Shown here: piece after piece, positions 1 to 17,729 of the stretch | Position numbering within the stretch: the first letter of the stretch is position 1 | How the letters are laid out: each line of letters opens with the position of its first letter | From: Pseudorasbora parva | Taxonomy: Eukaryota; Chordata; Actinopteri; Cypriniformes; Gobionidae | DNA length: 64,000 nucleotides | NCBI RefSeq assembly: GCF_024679245.1 | Contig: NC_090178.1 | Span: forward strand, 17,672,213-17,736,212 | Direction of reading: 5' to 3' | The notes under the pieces: generated by a model | Told to the model about the DNA's origin: nothing | Database searches by the model: none | Seen by the model: the letters and a program-made list of their open reading frames with translations, nothing else | Position numbers and translations under genes: made by a program

Positions 1-250
1 ACTTATTACGGATTCTCCTTTAAATCTTCAGTCTCTTGTGTTTCCCCATCTCGACGAAACGCCCACTTAAAATCGACACTCGCGTGTAATTGGGCGGCCG
101 TCCCGTTGCTCGTATGCTGATTGGCTAAATAAAGTGTCACTTTACTGAGCTGTTGAAATGCGGGCGGCTCGTTCCAAGTCATGTGCCTGGTGGTCACCTG
201 ACAAACGGGTTCGTGTAAATGGTGTTTTTTTCCCGACCTTTCACCTGAAA
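1..250 (-). promoter_or_regulatory. Possible promoter of a minus-strand gene to the left
   Basis: This segment is richer in G, C and CpG than the AT-rich DNA after it. It carries an ATTGG at 120-124, which is a CCAAT box when read on the minus strand. A 63-codon minus-strand reading frame (6-197) matches nothing I recognise and is probably chance. By synteny with human, where MYCBP lies beside GJA9 on the same strand, a mycbp-like gene could start just left of the window, but no part of one is visible. Confidence 0.25.
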
Positions 251-2503
251 CGGTATTTCTTATCTTAAAATGCTGATAAAGAATTGTTGGTAAATGTTAA
301 ATGTTTATCCCTTTCAATTTTCCCTGTGGGAAAGTGGGCGGATACATTTTATGCCCTGGATATTAAACAAACTGCCCTTTCTAAAACAAGATATCAGCCC
401 TGTTTTACCAAAGTGACCACTGACACTTTGTATTAATCCATTAATAGGCTAATACCATTTCAATATTATGCATTCCAAATATGGTAGTTCATATTAAATC
501 ATTAAAAAAATCATATTAAATTAAAACAGACTTTTTAGTTTTAAATTTTAGACCATTCAAAACTTTATTGAACAGTTTAATATGTTGGTGCCACACATAA
601 ATCGTGTATCCGGCTAAGGTAAGACTAAAGCCAAGATGTTAATGTTCGGTTTTACTAATATATGCACAACCATTGTACAACTATGCTACTGACTATTACG
701 TCAAATTGCAAAACTTCTGCACTTTAGTTTTTTAGCAACGATGATGGCAAAATACTATATTCATAAATGCACATTTTTATCATTAGGCTAATACCCAAAT
801 TGAATAATTACCTTTGTGACTTAAACTAAAATAAATCGATAACAAAAAAGTGTCGAACTTGTGGAACTAGACAATGATTTGTTAAAAATTATATAACTCT
901 ATTTCTTGCCTCTGGAATTTTCTTCTTCTTTTTTTTTTATTTTTACTTCCGTTCCTTCCCACCTTTCTCTTATTATAACTGTATACTGTCATCCATTGTT
1001 GCCTGTTAAGATCATTGGCTAGATGCATTTATTTATCACTGGAATGACGTTTTTGTCGTTATAGGACACAATTAAAAATTACTAAGCAATGGTGGGATCT
1101 GTTAAGATTTCTTAAAATAATCCTAGTAAAGGTTTGCCATCCAAGACTTGATTTGAAGTTCATTTGAGCAACTGTGCTTATAGTTAACTTGGTTCAACTG
1201 AGTAGTTGGATTTTGTTTTGTTATTCGTTTATGCTTTCTTTTTATAAAACAGCAACAACAACAAAAACAAAACAAAAAAATAGCTCAAGTCAAAGTTTAT
1301 ATGTTCAAGGATATATAGCAACTATATAGGCTTTAGTCCAGTAGATGGCGTTGTGAGCACTTAAACAAGTGCTGTGCACAGACTGTGTTCAAAATCGTCC
1401 AAGTATAGCATACCCTCATCCCTACATTACTCGATTATAAACCACTCGGAGGAGTGAATGAAAACAAATGACCAGTTAATTTTTGGTTCCCTGAACAGAC
1501 ATCCTAACGTTCTCTATTGGTTAGCCAGGTAAGTTTTCTTTACGTAAATAGAACGTCTCCCTTAACCTTCCCAGAACGTTCTCAGAACTTATCTCAGTAA
1601 TTGCATTAGTCTTGTATCTGGCGCAAGTTTCCATAACTAGCTCTAAAATTACGTTTTTGAATTACTAAAGGAGGAGTGGGATGATATGCTTAAGAAATTA
1701 ATCTTACACAAACAAAAGCATTTGGCAAAAACCTGACAAATGTCTTGAAATACAAAATCTGAAAAATGCCTTGTAGTGTGGTAAACATTGTAAATAAGCT
1801 CAATAATTCACTCCAGTCTGTTGAATTATTAGAAAATAATGTGCGCCCGCTCCGTAGCTGCATTAGCTACCACCTCGGGTGTGCATTATTTTCTATAACG
1901 GCCGTGAATTATTCCTTAGGCCTACTTATTCTGCTTCTTTTGCTATTTAGTTGAAATCTAATTCAGAAATGCTCTTTGTCCATATGCTTAGAAAAGACAG
2001 ACTTCACAAAGAAAGGTTCAATCTAGCTAGATCAGTTTATTTGGCTGTAGCCTAATATGACATGCAGATAGACATTTTTATTTTATTGTTACAATATCAT
2101 ATTTTTTGAAGATTGTTTCAGCTGTTTCTAATTCAGCACTACATTTTTTGAAATTGTGTTGTTGTTTGTTTTACCATTACACAATTTGGACTTCTGATGC
2201 AGGAAGCACTCAAAAAGAGAAATGTTCAGATGAGAACAAGGCATACACATGCACAAACGTACAATCCGTTGTCCTGTATTGTAGTCATACTACTATTTTC
2301 AATATTTCAAGCGATATGTATATAAAAGAAGAGAGTGTAAACAATCCATTAAGGACAGCCACTGCTTTATAAAGTTGAATAAAAAACTTGAGATTGCTTC
2401 TGTGCCAACATCAAAGTTGTAAATGTTAATTTACAGTCACTCTGCTCAAGTCCCGTCAATTTAGAACTGCAAAAATTACATGGCTACCATCTATGAGTTT
2501 TTC
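251..2503. other. AT-rich intergenic DNA, 3' flank of gja9
   Basis: No gene, tRNA or clear transposon is recognised here. Short frames at 1766-1954 and 2106-2372 show no domain and have the low-complexity composition of non-coding DNA. The part next to 2503 should be the gja9 3' UTR. Minus-strand AATAAA matches (TTTATT on the plus strand) occur near 2036 and 2076 and could be its polyadenylation signals, but I cannot choose between them. Confidence 0.4.
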
Positions 2504-4000
2504 TCATATCTGTAAGTCTGTGGGAGCAGCTCGTCTGCTACTGGAACTGCTGGCCAATGAGGCGCGATGGCTTGGGGATGCTCGTGGACTATGCCGTGAC
2601 TCCGAGCTGGATTCTTCTATTGAATCAGGAGAGGTGGGCCTGCTCCGCTTGGAATCAGACCTAGACGAAGAACGTGCCCGCACAGCGGCATAGGGACAGA
2701 GGGCTTTAGCTCCTTCAAGGGAATCCAGGTCTGAGCCGTTGCCTTCTACAACCGTTGAGCAGTTCCACGGCGCGCTGACCTTCCATGGCTTCTTTCCCAC
2801 GCCGGATGATGAGTGAGAAGATTCTCTGGGATGGCTAAATGAGTCTGACGTCTTGGACTCCTGCCCTTTCTTGTGCAGAGGTGGAGGGTGGACAGAATCT
2901 TCCCCCTCTTCTTGCTTCGGCGGCGTGACAGAGTTGCAAGGTGGCGAGCGCGTGTCACTGCTGGTGTTGTTGGAATTGCTGTTGTGCTCTGTGGGACTGT
3001 GCTGCAAGTACTTTGGTCCATCAGAACCGTTTTTAGCTGGTAAATCACCCTGAACGGGCAAGAAAGCAGAGGATGGGTTAATCAAAGGAGGGTAGACGGT
3101 TCCATCAGGTGGTCTCTCGAGCAGAAGGTTGTACCCACTGGGTGCAGATGCAATGGTGGCCTTGCGGCCAGTTGAGGTGCCAATGCACGTCTGATGGACC
3201 ACAGAATCTTTCTTCAGCTTGTTGGGATAGTAGCTGTCATCAGGATCATCCCTTAGCTGTGGGTAGTAGTTCAAAATGACCTTTTTAAGCTTTTTGTAGC
3301 CCAGGTGCATGATCTCCAGGATGTTGAGAAACAATGAGATGGCAGCTATGCATTGCATGAACACCATGAAGACGCTTTTCTCAGTGGGTCGAGATACAAA
3401 GCAATCCACTGCATTCGGGCAAGGCTCACGCTCACATTTGAACAGCGGATTTAGCTGAAATCCATACAGAACATATTGTCCGGTCATGAAGCCCACCTCT
3501 ACGGCAGAGCGGGTAACTATGTGAGCCACGTAGGTGCGGAGAAGGGACCCCCTCAACGGAGCTTTGTTCAGCTTCCCTTGGTCGATCTGCCGGAGCTCAC
3601 GTTCTATTTTGCGCCGTACTTCCGCCATCTCCACATCCACAGCCTCAAGTTCACGTCTCAGTGTCAACTTTTTGCGCTGTCGCTCTTTCTCGAGGGCTCG
3701 GAGGCGGTAGAGGGCATGGCCCATGTACACCAGCGAAGGTGAAGACACAAAAATGACCTGCAGCACCCAGTAACGGATAAGGGAAATGGGGAATGCTTTG
3801 TCATAGCACACGTTGCGGCAACCAGGCTGCTCAGTGTTGCAGATGAAGTCGGCCTGTTCGTCATTCCACACATCCTCGGCCGCCACCCCAAGCACCAGCA
3901 TGCGGAAGATGAAGAGGATGGTCAGCCAGATCTTCCCCACCATGGTGGAGTGGATATGCACCTCCTCCAAAATCCCGCCAAGGAAGTTCCAGTCTCCCAT
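2504..4000 (-). CDS. gja9: Gap junction alpha-9 protein (connexin)
   Basis: This is an intact single-exon connexin CDS of 498 codons. Six such subunits form a hemichannel, and two docked hemichannels form a gap junction between cells. The start is taken at MGDWN (ATG at 4000-3998), as in all alpha connexins. The frame stays open 21 codons upstream, but a good splice acceptor (CTTCTCTTAACAG, exon from 4022) marks that part as intron plus leader. Four membrane segments are visible. Loop E1 has the CX6CX3C signature at C54, C61 and C65. Loop E2 has CX4CX5C followed by FVSRPTEK. The cytoplasmic loop is basic and coiled. The long Ser/Pro-rich tail ends in PTDLQI, the same ending as human GJA9, which together with the neighbouring rhbdl2 favours gja9 over its paralogue gja10. 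The fish orthologue family includes retinal horizontal-cell connexins. Confidence 0.92.
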   Translation of the reverse strand: MGDWNFLGGILEEVHIHSTMVGKIWLTILFIFRMLVLGVAAEDVWNDEQADFICNTEQPGCRNVCYDKAFPISLIRYWVLQVIFVSSPSLVYMGHALYRLRALEKERQRKKLTLRRELEAVDVEMAEVRRKIERELRQIDQGKLNKAPLRGSLLRTYVAHIVTRSAVEVGFMTGQYVLYGFQLNPLFKCEREPCPNAVDCFVSRPTEKSVFMVFMQCIAAISLFLNILEIMHLGYKKLKKVILNYYPQLRDDPDDSYYPNKLKKDSVVHQTCIGTSTGRKATIASAPSGYNLLLERPPDGTVYPPLINPSSAFLPVQGDLPAKNGSDGPKYLQHSPTEHNSNSNNTSSDTRSPPCNSVTPPKQEEGEDSVHPPPLHKKGQESKTSDSFSHPRESSHSSSGVGKKPWKVSAPWNCSTVVEGNGSDLDSLEGAKALCPYAAVRARSSSRSDSKRSRPTSPDSIEESSSESRHSPRASPSHRASLASSSSSRRAAPTDLQI

Positions 4001-4336
4001 TTTCACTCTGGCATTTTTGAGTCTGTTAAGAGAAGAATCGGGAAAATGGACTGTGTGTAGCATTTATGTGAATAAAAAATAAAGTGCATTAAAAAATAAA
4101 ACTAATTTACTACCAAACTATTATCATAGTCATTACTGTCCCTTTTTTTCTTCTTCTGAATAAACATTTTCCAAGAGCTAAGATTTCCTAAACTAAGAAA
4201 AAAATAGTTACCCAGTATATTTGTACAAATGCATAAATCATAAAAAGGTGCAACTTTTTTTCAAAGAGACAAAACATGTATGGAAAACTAAAACATAAAC
4301 TCCCCATTGCAAAGATCTATGCATCTCCGGTATGTG

Positions 4337-4439
<103 letters not shown>

Positions 4440-4759
4440 TGTAAAAATATTGTTGGTTTAACTTAAAAAAGTAAGTAACATGGTTGCCTTAATTTTGAGT
4501 TTATTGAAATTAAAAATTTGAGTTGATACTTTGAAGGAAATTGGTTTAATAAATAGAAACTCAAAATATTATTGTATCTGTACCACACAAAAATGTGATA
4601 AATCATGAAAATAGCACAATTTGGCATGTTTCACTGCTTTTTCACAAATAAAACACAAACAATTACCCAATATGCTTACAAAATCTTTAAATAATATGTG
4701 AATAAAGGTTATCGATTCTCAAAAAGGTTCATTGTATTTACTCAAATATATATACTTAA

Positions 4760-5125
4760 AGGGATCATTTAAAATTTTATATAAAAAATATAAAAGTAAT
4801 ATTGAAATGAAAATAATGAAAAAAAAAAATTTTTACCCAAAAAATAAAAATTACATAATCATTTACTCATCCACAAGTTATTATAAACCTGTATGAGTTT
4901 CTTTCTTATTCTAAACACAAAAGAAGATATTTTGAAGAATATGGGTAACCAGTCACTGGGCACCATTGACTTCCATGGTATGGAAAAAAATACAATGGAA
5001 GTCAATGGTGCACCACAACTTTTTAGTCACAAACATTCTTCATGATATCTTCCTTTATGTTCAGCAGAACAAAGACATGTATACAAGTTTATTTCAATAA
5101 AACTTGTGGATGAGTAAATGATTCA
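4760..5125. mobile_element. Foldback MITE (AGGGAT...-type), right end worn
   Basis: The left end is TTAA followed by AGGGATCATT. The body is a long imperfect palindrome: the CATTGACTTCCAT motif near 4965 is mirrored by ATGGAAGTCAATG near 4998, and the outer arms at about 4860-4930 and 5040-5123 pair as well. This is the commonest foldback family in the window (see 18557, 26590, 40018, 52330 and 60760). The right terminus has lost its TTAA end. Confidence 0.7.
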
Positions 5126-5279
5126 ACGTTAGGATAACTTAAGTACCTATAGGCTATATTAGGTATAATTACAGCAACAAGCAAACATGCAGTGCTAATA
5201 CAGTCAATCAATGCATTGCTGTCAAGCATCTTTTTGTTGAAAGTAAAGTATATGTAAATAAACTGAAGCTCTGACATAC

Positions 5280-5660
5280 CTTAAACAAAGAGTGAGAAAA
5301 TGAAGTAAGTCTTCATTGTAAAAGTGTCTCAAAAGCTACTCCGACGCCTACTCCTTGTTAAGTACAATAAGCTAGACTTATGCCATCCTGCTTATCGTTC
5401 GTTCACGACTAAAAACTAAACAAGCAGGTCTTTTTGGTGCCAACTTATAGGGATGCAGGAGAAATCAATGTGGTAGCTGATCATTTACCTTACAGCAGTA
5501 TGGACAGAATGCTGCTGCTTTAAATCCCTGCGGGTCATACAGGCGCGACGAGGCCGCCAAAAATATTTAAAAATCGTTGGTGCCCTGCACATCTGACGCA
5601 GCACATCACCTGAACTTTTGTGACCCCCCCTCTTTCCTCTCTGTTGGCACCAAAAGAAGG
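5280..5660 (-). other. Candidate 5' leader exon region of gja9
   Basis: Connexin genes normally have a non-coding first exon, and the acceptor at 4022 implies one upstream. On the minus strand, consensus-like donors occur at 5279 (TTTAAG then GTATGT) and 5488 (CTGTAAG then GTAAAT), the second next to a CpG-bearing stretch at 5540-5660. Either could end the leader exon. There is no way to choose without a transcript. Confidence 0.2.
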
Positions 5661-6862
5661 TTTCCAAATGTGCAGGGGTCTGTTGGCAAGCGCACTGCTT
5701 CAGTATGTCAGTGCGTCAATAACCAGTGCTCCACTATACATATGAAGGGAACACTAAATTGATTGTGTATGCCATGCGTAAATAAAACATTGTGGAACGA
5801 TAGTCCCCTTCTGTATGATTTAAGGCTCTGCCCGATTCATGCTCTTGTGCAAACGCACTTAATCACAGTAGATGGTCTTGCATGTTTATAGTTCTCACCC
5901 ATTATAGAATGATTTTTCTGCTGAATTTCAAAAATATCCAAACTGTGCGGCGCAGCAAGCCTGAACTAAAAACGCATGCAACACTATTTCCACGTTTTGT
6001 AAAGAGAAATAAAGGCCTGTTGGTTCTTTTAACGACTTAAAACCAAAAACAATGACTGATATTATGAGCCTAATGTCGAATGAAAAAAGTAAAAAGTGTT
6101 TTATTGTTATCTTAGGGATCACAGCTTAGCACAATGCTTCTAATGGCATTTGGCAACATGTTGGGACTACTTTTAATAGTCAATACTTTGGAAAGCAATC
6201 AATCGGTCATGTCCGATTTCATACTCTGCTGGGTCCAGCCCAATGTAATTAAGTTGTCTCTGCTAGTTGTGGAGATATTTTATTCCATTTAAAAGAAATC
6301 AATGGTGCAACCCCATTACACTCACTAACACTGTTGGTTGATTTCATCCCCGGCCTGCTATAGGGGCATATCGGGCAAGCCCTATTTAACATAAGTGAGT
6401 GAGTCTCTTCATTACACAATTTGATTCAGACTAGGCATGATTTTAATGAATAACTAAATTAAATATTATTTGGTATCTTAAAAAGAGAAGCACATCAGGT
6501 TAGCTTGAATGCCTTTCATGTTCCCTTAAGGGGGAACAATCTTTCCATTTTAAACATTTTATGCGTTTAAACATCATCCTTTTCCTGTCCTAAATATAAG
6601 TTGCGCTCTTGTTGAGCTATAAACAAAAGAAAACATTTATTGGAATTGTCACAAAATATATTACAAACATTATTTGAGTATGTGTGTTTTTGGAAGACAA
6701 TTTGTTTTTAGACAGTTTTTCTTATGACTAACTTTTTGAGCTTAGTTCAGTATTTATATTCTCTACATACACATCTTTATACTGTACAGAGATTTGTATA
6801 AGTTGTGATTAGTCAATATGTCTATCATAGAACGTAATGACCATAATGCATCCATATACGTA
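5661..6862. other. Intergenic DNA, nothing recognised
   Basis: AT-rich sequence without a recognisable gene or clear repeat boundaries. The short frames in it have no family features. Confidence 0.4.
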
Positions 6863-6863
6863 T

Positions 6864-6882
6864 ACACACACACACACACACA
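6864..6882. repeat. (CA)n microsatellite
   Basis: Short CA dinucleotide run directly at the left edge of the Tc1-like copy that follows. Confidence 0.9.
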
Positions 6883-7735
6883 AAATTATGACCACCTTCC
6901 TAATATTGTGTTGATCCTCCTTTTGCTGCCAAAACAGCCCTGACCCGTCGAGGCATTGACTCCGCTAGACCCCTGAAGGAGTTCTGTAGTAGCTGGCACC
7001 AACATATTAGCAGCAGATCCTTTAAGTTGCGAAGTGGGGTCTCTGTGGATTGGACTTGTTTGTTAAGCACATCCCACAGATGCTCAATTGGATTGAGATT
7101 TGGGAATTTGGAGGCCGATCAACACCTCAAACTCATTGTTGTGCTTCTTAAATCATTCCTGAACCATTTTAAGAGACTACAGCCACCAGGGAATACCATT
7201 TCCATGAAAGGGTGTCCATGGTCTGTAATAATGCTTAGGTAGGTGGTACGTGTCAAAGTAACATCCACATGGATGGCAGGACTCAAGGTTTCCCAGCAGA
7301 ACATTGCCCAAAGCATCACACTGCCTCCGCCAGCTTGCCTTCTTTCCCATATTACATCCTGGAGCCATGTGTTCCCCAGGTGAGCAACGCACCTAGCACC
7401 CGGCCATCCACGTGATGTAACGTGAAAACATGATTCATCAGACCAAGCCACTTTCTTCCAGTTGGTGCTCCACCGTGGTCCAGTTCTGATGCTCACGTGC
7501 CCACTGTTGGTGCTTTCGGTGGTGGACAGGTAAGCATAGGCACCCTGATTGGTCGTCCCCATACGCAACAAACTGCAATGCACTGTGTATTCTGACACCT
7601 TTATATCATAGCCAGCATTAACTTCTTGAGCAATTTGAGTTACAGTAGCTCGTCTGTGTGATCGGACCAAGTTTGAGCAAGAAAAAATGGGCAAGCGTAA
7701 CTATTTGAGCAAGTTTGACAAGGGCCAATTTGTTT
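6883..7735 (-). mobile_element. Degenerate Tc1/mariner-like transposon, internally deleted and partly inverted
   Basis: The minus-strand frame 7119-7694 translates to a Tc1-family transposase remnant. It shows a paired-type DNA-binding segment (RRATVTQIAQEVNAG), the first catalytic aspartate in KVAWSDES, and the GGGSVMLWAMF block. The stretch that should carry the second catalytic aspartate is missing around 7170-7190, where the frame jumps from the WFRND-type region to the PGG block, so the enzyme is dead. The transposase start lies in the opposite orientation: ATG at 7687 reads MGKRNYLSKFDKGQ on the plus strand, while the rest reads on the minus strand. This indicates an inversion of about 7671-7731. 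Confidence 0.85.
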
Positions 7736-7737
7736 AT

Positions 7738-8264
7738 TATTAGGAACACCTGTTCAATTTCTCAATAATGCAATTATCTAATCAACCAATCACATGGCAG
7801 TTGCTTCAATTCATTTAGGGGTGTGGTCTTGGTCAAGACAATCTCCTGAACTCCAAACTCAATGTCAGAATGGGAAAAAAAGGTGATTTAAGCAATTTTG
7901 AGCGTGGCATGGTTGTTGGTGCCAAACGGGCTGGTCTGAGTATTTCACAATCTGCTCACTTACTGGGATTTTCATGCACAACCTTTTCTAGGGTTTACAA
8001 ATAATGGTGTGAAAAGGGAAAAACATCCAGTATGTGGCAGTCCTGGGGGGCGAAAATGCCTTGTTGATCCTAGAGGTCAGAGCAGAATGGAGCGACTGAT
8101 TCAAGCTGATAGAAGAGCAACTTTGACTGAAATAACCACTCGTTACAACCGAGGTATGCAGCAAAGCATTTGTGAAGCCACAACACGCAACCTTAAGGTG
8201 AATGGGCTACAACAGCAGAAGACCCCACCAAGTACCACTCATCTCCACTACAAATAGGAAAAAG
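7738..8264 (+). mobile_element. Truncated Tc1/mariner-like transposon (5' half, second family)
   Basis: This copy starts around ATTATTAGGAACACC and carries the N-terminal half of a different Tc1-like transposase on the plus strand. The start is at 7869 (MGKKGDLSNFERGMVVGA), followed by the helix-turn-helix region (LSISQSAHLLGFS). After a frameshift comes the stretch 8009-8257, with RLIQADRRATLTEITTRYNRGMQ over several segments. The element stops abruptly in the middle of the linker (TTNRKKR), where a copy of gja9 begins. The catalytic domain and right end are absent. Confidence 0.85.
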
Positions 8265-8389
8265 AGACACAAAAATGACCTGCAGCACCCAGTAACGGAT
8301 AAGGGAAATGGGGAATGCTTTGTCATAGCACACGTTGTGGCAACCAGACTGCTCAAGTTTTGCAGATGAAGTCGGCCTGTTCGTCATTC
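8265..8389 (-). pseudogene. 125-bp partial copy of gja9 fused to Tc1 remnant
   Basis: The segment matches 3743-3866 of the intact gja9 in the same orientation, with only a few substitutions and a one-base insertion near 8358. It covers residues about 46-86: the E1 loop with its cysteines and the start of the second membrane helix ([20 protein letters not shown]). There is no start, no remainder of the gene and no neighbouring connexin sequence, so it is a non-functional fragment. Its left edge is the exact point where the Tc1 transposase is interrupted, with a short shared GACAC-type stretch. Confidence 0.93.
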
Positions 8390-8392
8390 GTC

Positions 8393-8530
8393 AGCATAAT
8401 TATTCCAGTCTTCAGTGTCAAATCATTCTAATATGATGATTTGGCTCTCAGGAAACATTTCTTATTATTTTCAATTTGAAAACAGCTGGGAAAAAAAATA
8501 ATCTGTCACTTTTTATTAATTTAATGCATC
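8393..8530. repeat. Dispersed cyprinid repeat fragment
   Basis: The phrase pattern ATTCCAGTCTTCAGTGTCA, then ATCATTCTAATATG, then GAAACATTTCTTATTATT recurs near 49146-49180 and, worn, near 62600-62660. It is a widespread interspersed repeat whose class I cannot assign. Confidence 0.6.
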
Positions 8531-9081
8531 TTCGTTGGATACAAGTGTTAATTTCTTCCAAAAAAAATATTTTGAAAGGCAACACAGATTATGTACATGT
8601 ATTTGTACATCTAAAAATAAATTAGAACAATCTGTTAGGGGGAACGTCCCTGGTGGTGCCCGATCAGCATTTCTGTTAGTTGGCAAATAACTGAACTCTT
8701 GATTAACATTTAGTTGAATACACAGCCCCAGACATCAGTCAATTATGATCTAAAAATAGCCCAGAATTAGATTAATACAAATTATTCCAGGAGTGGGCAT
8801 GTTGCACATTGATTTGATTCCCAAACCATGTAACTGGTCAGCAGAGTGGAAAATCAGCCTCAAAGCAACCTCGGCGCATCCTCAAATGCCCGTTGAGGAC
8901 TTACAGGTCACATCAGGTGTAAGACATTTCAGAAAAATGCATGGAATACATAGTGTAAGATATTCAGTTAAAGTTTGAGGACTAGAATAAGGTCCTTATA
9001 TAAATAGTATAATAGGATCACTTAATGAAAACATGCTTAACATTCAGTGAACTATTTTGTGCCATGTGGCTGAAGTTTAAT
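8531..9081. other. Intergenic DNA, nothing recognised
   Basis: Unique-looking AT-rich sequence. The 61-codon frame at 8793-8978 has no recognisable features. Confidence 0.35.
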
Positions 9082-9085
9082 TTAA

Positions 9086-9373
9086 AGCAGCACTAGGTAA
9101 CTTTTCAACCTTCATAATATATTTTTTAAGACTCTTGTGATGATAAATCGACTTACAATAGGTTGAATGACACGTCTGCCATAGCCTGATGGGGTCTGTA
9201 TCGTTTTTAATCGTACTTTTCAACTTCGGGTTTCGGGTAGTAACCCGAGAACAAAAAAAACTACAAAATTCGACTGCTTTACGGCATATGACAGATCTTA
9301 CGACAGTAGTTGAGGACATTATTTTTTCCAAACTGTAGGGGGACCCCGAGAGCAAAAGTAGCCAAGTGCGGCT
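9086..9373. mobile_element. TTAA-flanked MITE (piggyBac-like ends)
   Basis: Terminal inverted repeats AGCAGCACT and AGTGCGGCT (8 of 9 pair) lie directly inside TTAA on both sides (9082-9085 and 9374-9377). TTAA target duplication is the hallmark of piggyBac-type insertion. No transposase is encoded. Confidence 0.75.
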
Positions 9374-9744
9374 TTAAGAAGAACAAACTCAATAGAGGTC
9401 CTTTTAACAAGCTTTCCTTCCAGTAAACACTCTGTATGAAAGACTTAAGTGAACACTTAAGTGCCATGAATATCATAGTAGCTCAGACATATTTGTAATG
9501 AAAATTGATTTTTGTGAACTGAAAATACCTGGGATGTTCTGTTTAGACTGGCACAAACACTGTACCCATATTGGCTGGCAATTAATGATCTGTTTTGGCT
9601 GTTACCGTCAGCTAATTAGAACAAAGGGAACAGAAGGACAGAGGACACCATTTGTTTTGGGATGCTTTTATGTGTAAACTCATTTTACCTTCAGCTATTC
9701 TGCACAGTACAGCATTTACATCACACACAAACTCCAGAATATAC

Positions 9745-9981
9745 CAGGGGCCTATTTCACAAAACTAGGATAAGGGATTAAGCCAGGATATATTGGTGAT
9801 CTTGTCATCTGTATGCAAAATTTAGTACACCACTGGCATGTAAACGTATCCTGAAGATACACTCACACCAAGAACAATAACGATAACGAAAGATAAATGT
9901 ATGTTAGCGGATACATTGAGCCAGGATCACCAAGATATCCTGGCTTAATCCCTTATCCTAGTTTTGTGCAATAGGCCCCTG
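9745..9981. mobile_element. Foldback MITE with CAGGGGCCTATT ends
   Basis: Arms of about 45 bp (from CAGGGGCCTATTTCACAAAA leftwards; mirrored to ATAGGCCCCTG at 9981) contain the TAGGATAAGGGATTAAGCC block and its complement. The flanks both read TAC, consistent with a 3-bp target duplication as made by PIF/Harbinger elements. There is no coding capacity. Confidence 0.75.
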
Positions 9982-10816
9982 TACATAAAATGAATATAAG
10001 AAAAGAAAATGAATACAATTAACGACTAACCTTGAACGAACACATTGATTGTTTCAAATGTTAGTGCATTTTATTCTTAAAAAAATAAGTGTGATCATTT
10101 CCACCACATTTCCAATCTAAACACAAATGATATGATAATCATGATAATCCAATGATATGATAATCATGGACAACTGTAGATGTCTGTCATTAGCATGGAA
10201 TTGACACATTTCCTATTGATTATAGGTCAATAGCTTATGCAATACAATACCACATTTAATCTACGTTGTTGTGACCTCAGGTTGAGGTCTGTCCACTTGC
10301 TGATCAGTGCTGCCCTCTACTTGTATTATTAAGACACTTCCAATATTCTGAGTAAGAAATTACAATTATATTTAAAATTTCTAAGTAAAAAACTACATGG
10401 CAAGTATATTCTTTTTGACCACAAAGCTAATTTCCGGCTCCCTTCAAATCAATCAGATTCAATTAAATTGAGCTTAGTTTGTTTAGTCATAACATCAATT
10501 TATATGCCAGCTTGAAAAGGGCTCAATTTTGTGAATACAAAATAAATTGAAATAAAAAAAATATAAAAAAATCTAAATATGAATTTTAAACATTTCTTTG
10601 TTCCTGAGAAACTACATTACTTGAGATGTGTTTAAGCAAAAAAAAAAAATGTGAATGTAAAATCTCCGTAAAAATTACATTCACTTTAGACATGTATGGT
10701 GTATTAGCATACGGCCTTAAGATTCTTGTCTTACAGTTATATTGACCTGAGACTTGCTTCTTTTAAGAAGCCATGATTGTCCATTGTGAACTGATGCATG
10801 ACTTCAACCGTCCTCC
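9982..10816. other. Intergenic DNA and probable rhbdl2 3' UTR
   Basis: AT-rich. The right part just left of 10817 is the 3' end of rhbdl2. A minus-strand AATAAA (TTTATT at about 10069) is one possible polyadenylation signal. No other feature is seen. Confidence 0.35.
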
Positions 10817-17062
<6,246 letters not shown>

Positions 17063-17065
17063 TTC

Positions 17066-17720
17066 GCTTAAAAATGCAAATCAAGAGACATTTTAGCATA
17101 ATTGACAAGAATGATTAAACCAAAAAAAGTTTTTTGTTTAATTAGGCTATCATAAAAGTTCTTTATAATCGTTGAAATTGCAATAAATCAAAAGCAAATT
17201 TAAAAGAAATATAAAATGTAATTCAAAGCTATTTAGATTTTAGCTTCACATGCTTTTTTTGAGAGGCTCTCTCTTCCGGAGTTATTGGCTCTTCCTGCAT
17301 AAACAAACTCATCCTGTATGGAATAATTTACGAGGTTTATACTTTTCATTTTAGAAACTTTATGAGAAGAAAAAAAAAAAGCAAATATACTGGGTGCCTT
17401 TTATTTGCATAAGTGCTGTTTATACCCCAAACTCGTTTGAATATAGTCAATTTAAAAACAATAACTCAACTCACCCTTTCTTTTGATCCACCTCTCACGC
17501 GAGGCTACAAGAGATTTCTAGAGGAGCGCGCGTCGAACAGATCTCATTAATGTTGTTGGTTATTTGAAATGATAATAAGGTAATAAAGTCTGTTTTAAAA
17601 ATACTAAAAATGAACAATAAATAGTCGTGTGACCACCAGGCGCTACAAGACGAAGACGCTTTCCCTGGACGATAATTACAGACTTCATCCAGCTTTTCCG
17701 GTTCCAGTGCTCCTTCCTCT
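17066..17720 (-). promoter_or_regulatory. rhbdl2 5' leader and promoter region
   Basis: The ATG-containing exon begins after the acceptor TTTTTAAG at 17067. A matching donor (AAAGG then GTGAGT, exon side from 17475) closes a likely non-coding first exon of about 17475-17530 within a CpG-bearing stretch (GAGCGCGCGTC). Transcription would start at about 17530-17700. The exact site cannot be fixed from sequence. Confidence 0.45.
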
Positions 17721-17729
17721 TGCTGCTAA

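Noticed and set aside
2853..3742. Plus-strand frames of 66-88 codons inside gja9
   Set aside because: Antisense shadows of the connexin CDS, with no features of their own.
4001..4063. Start of gja9 at the upstream ATG giving 519 aa
   Set aside because: All alpha connexins start MGDW; the additional 21 codons cross a strong splice acceptor (exon from 4022).
8193..8387. A second connexin gene, suggested by the translation [17 protein letters not shown]
   Set aside because: Only about 40 residues match, with no start, no other connexin domains and a frameshift; it is a copied fragment of gja9.
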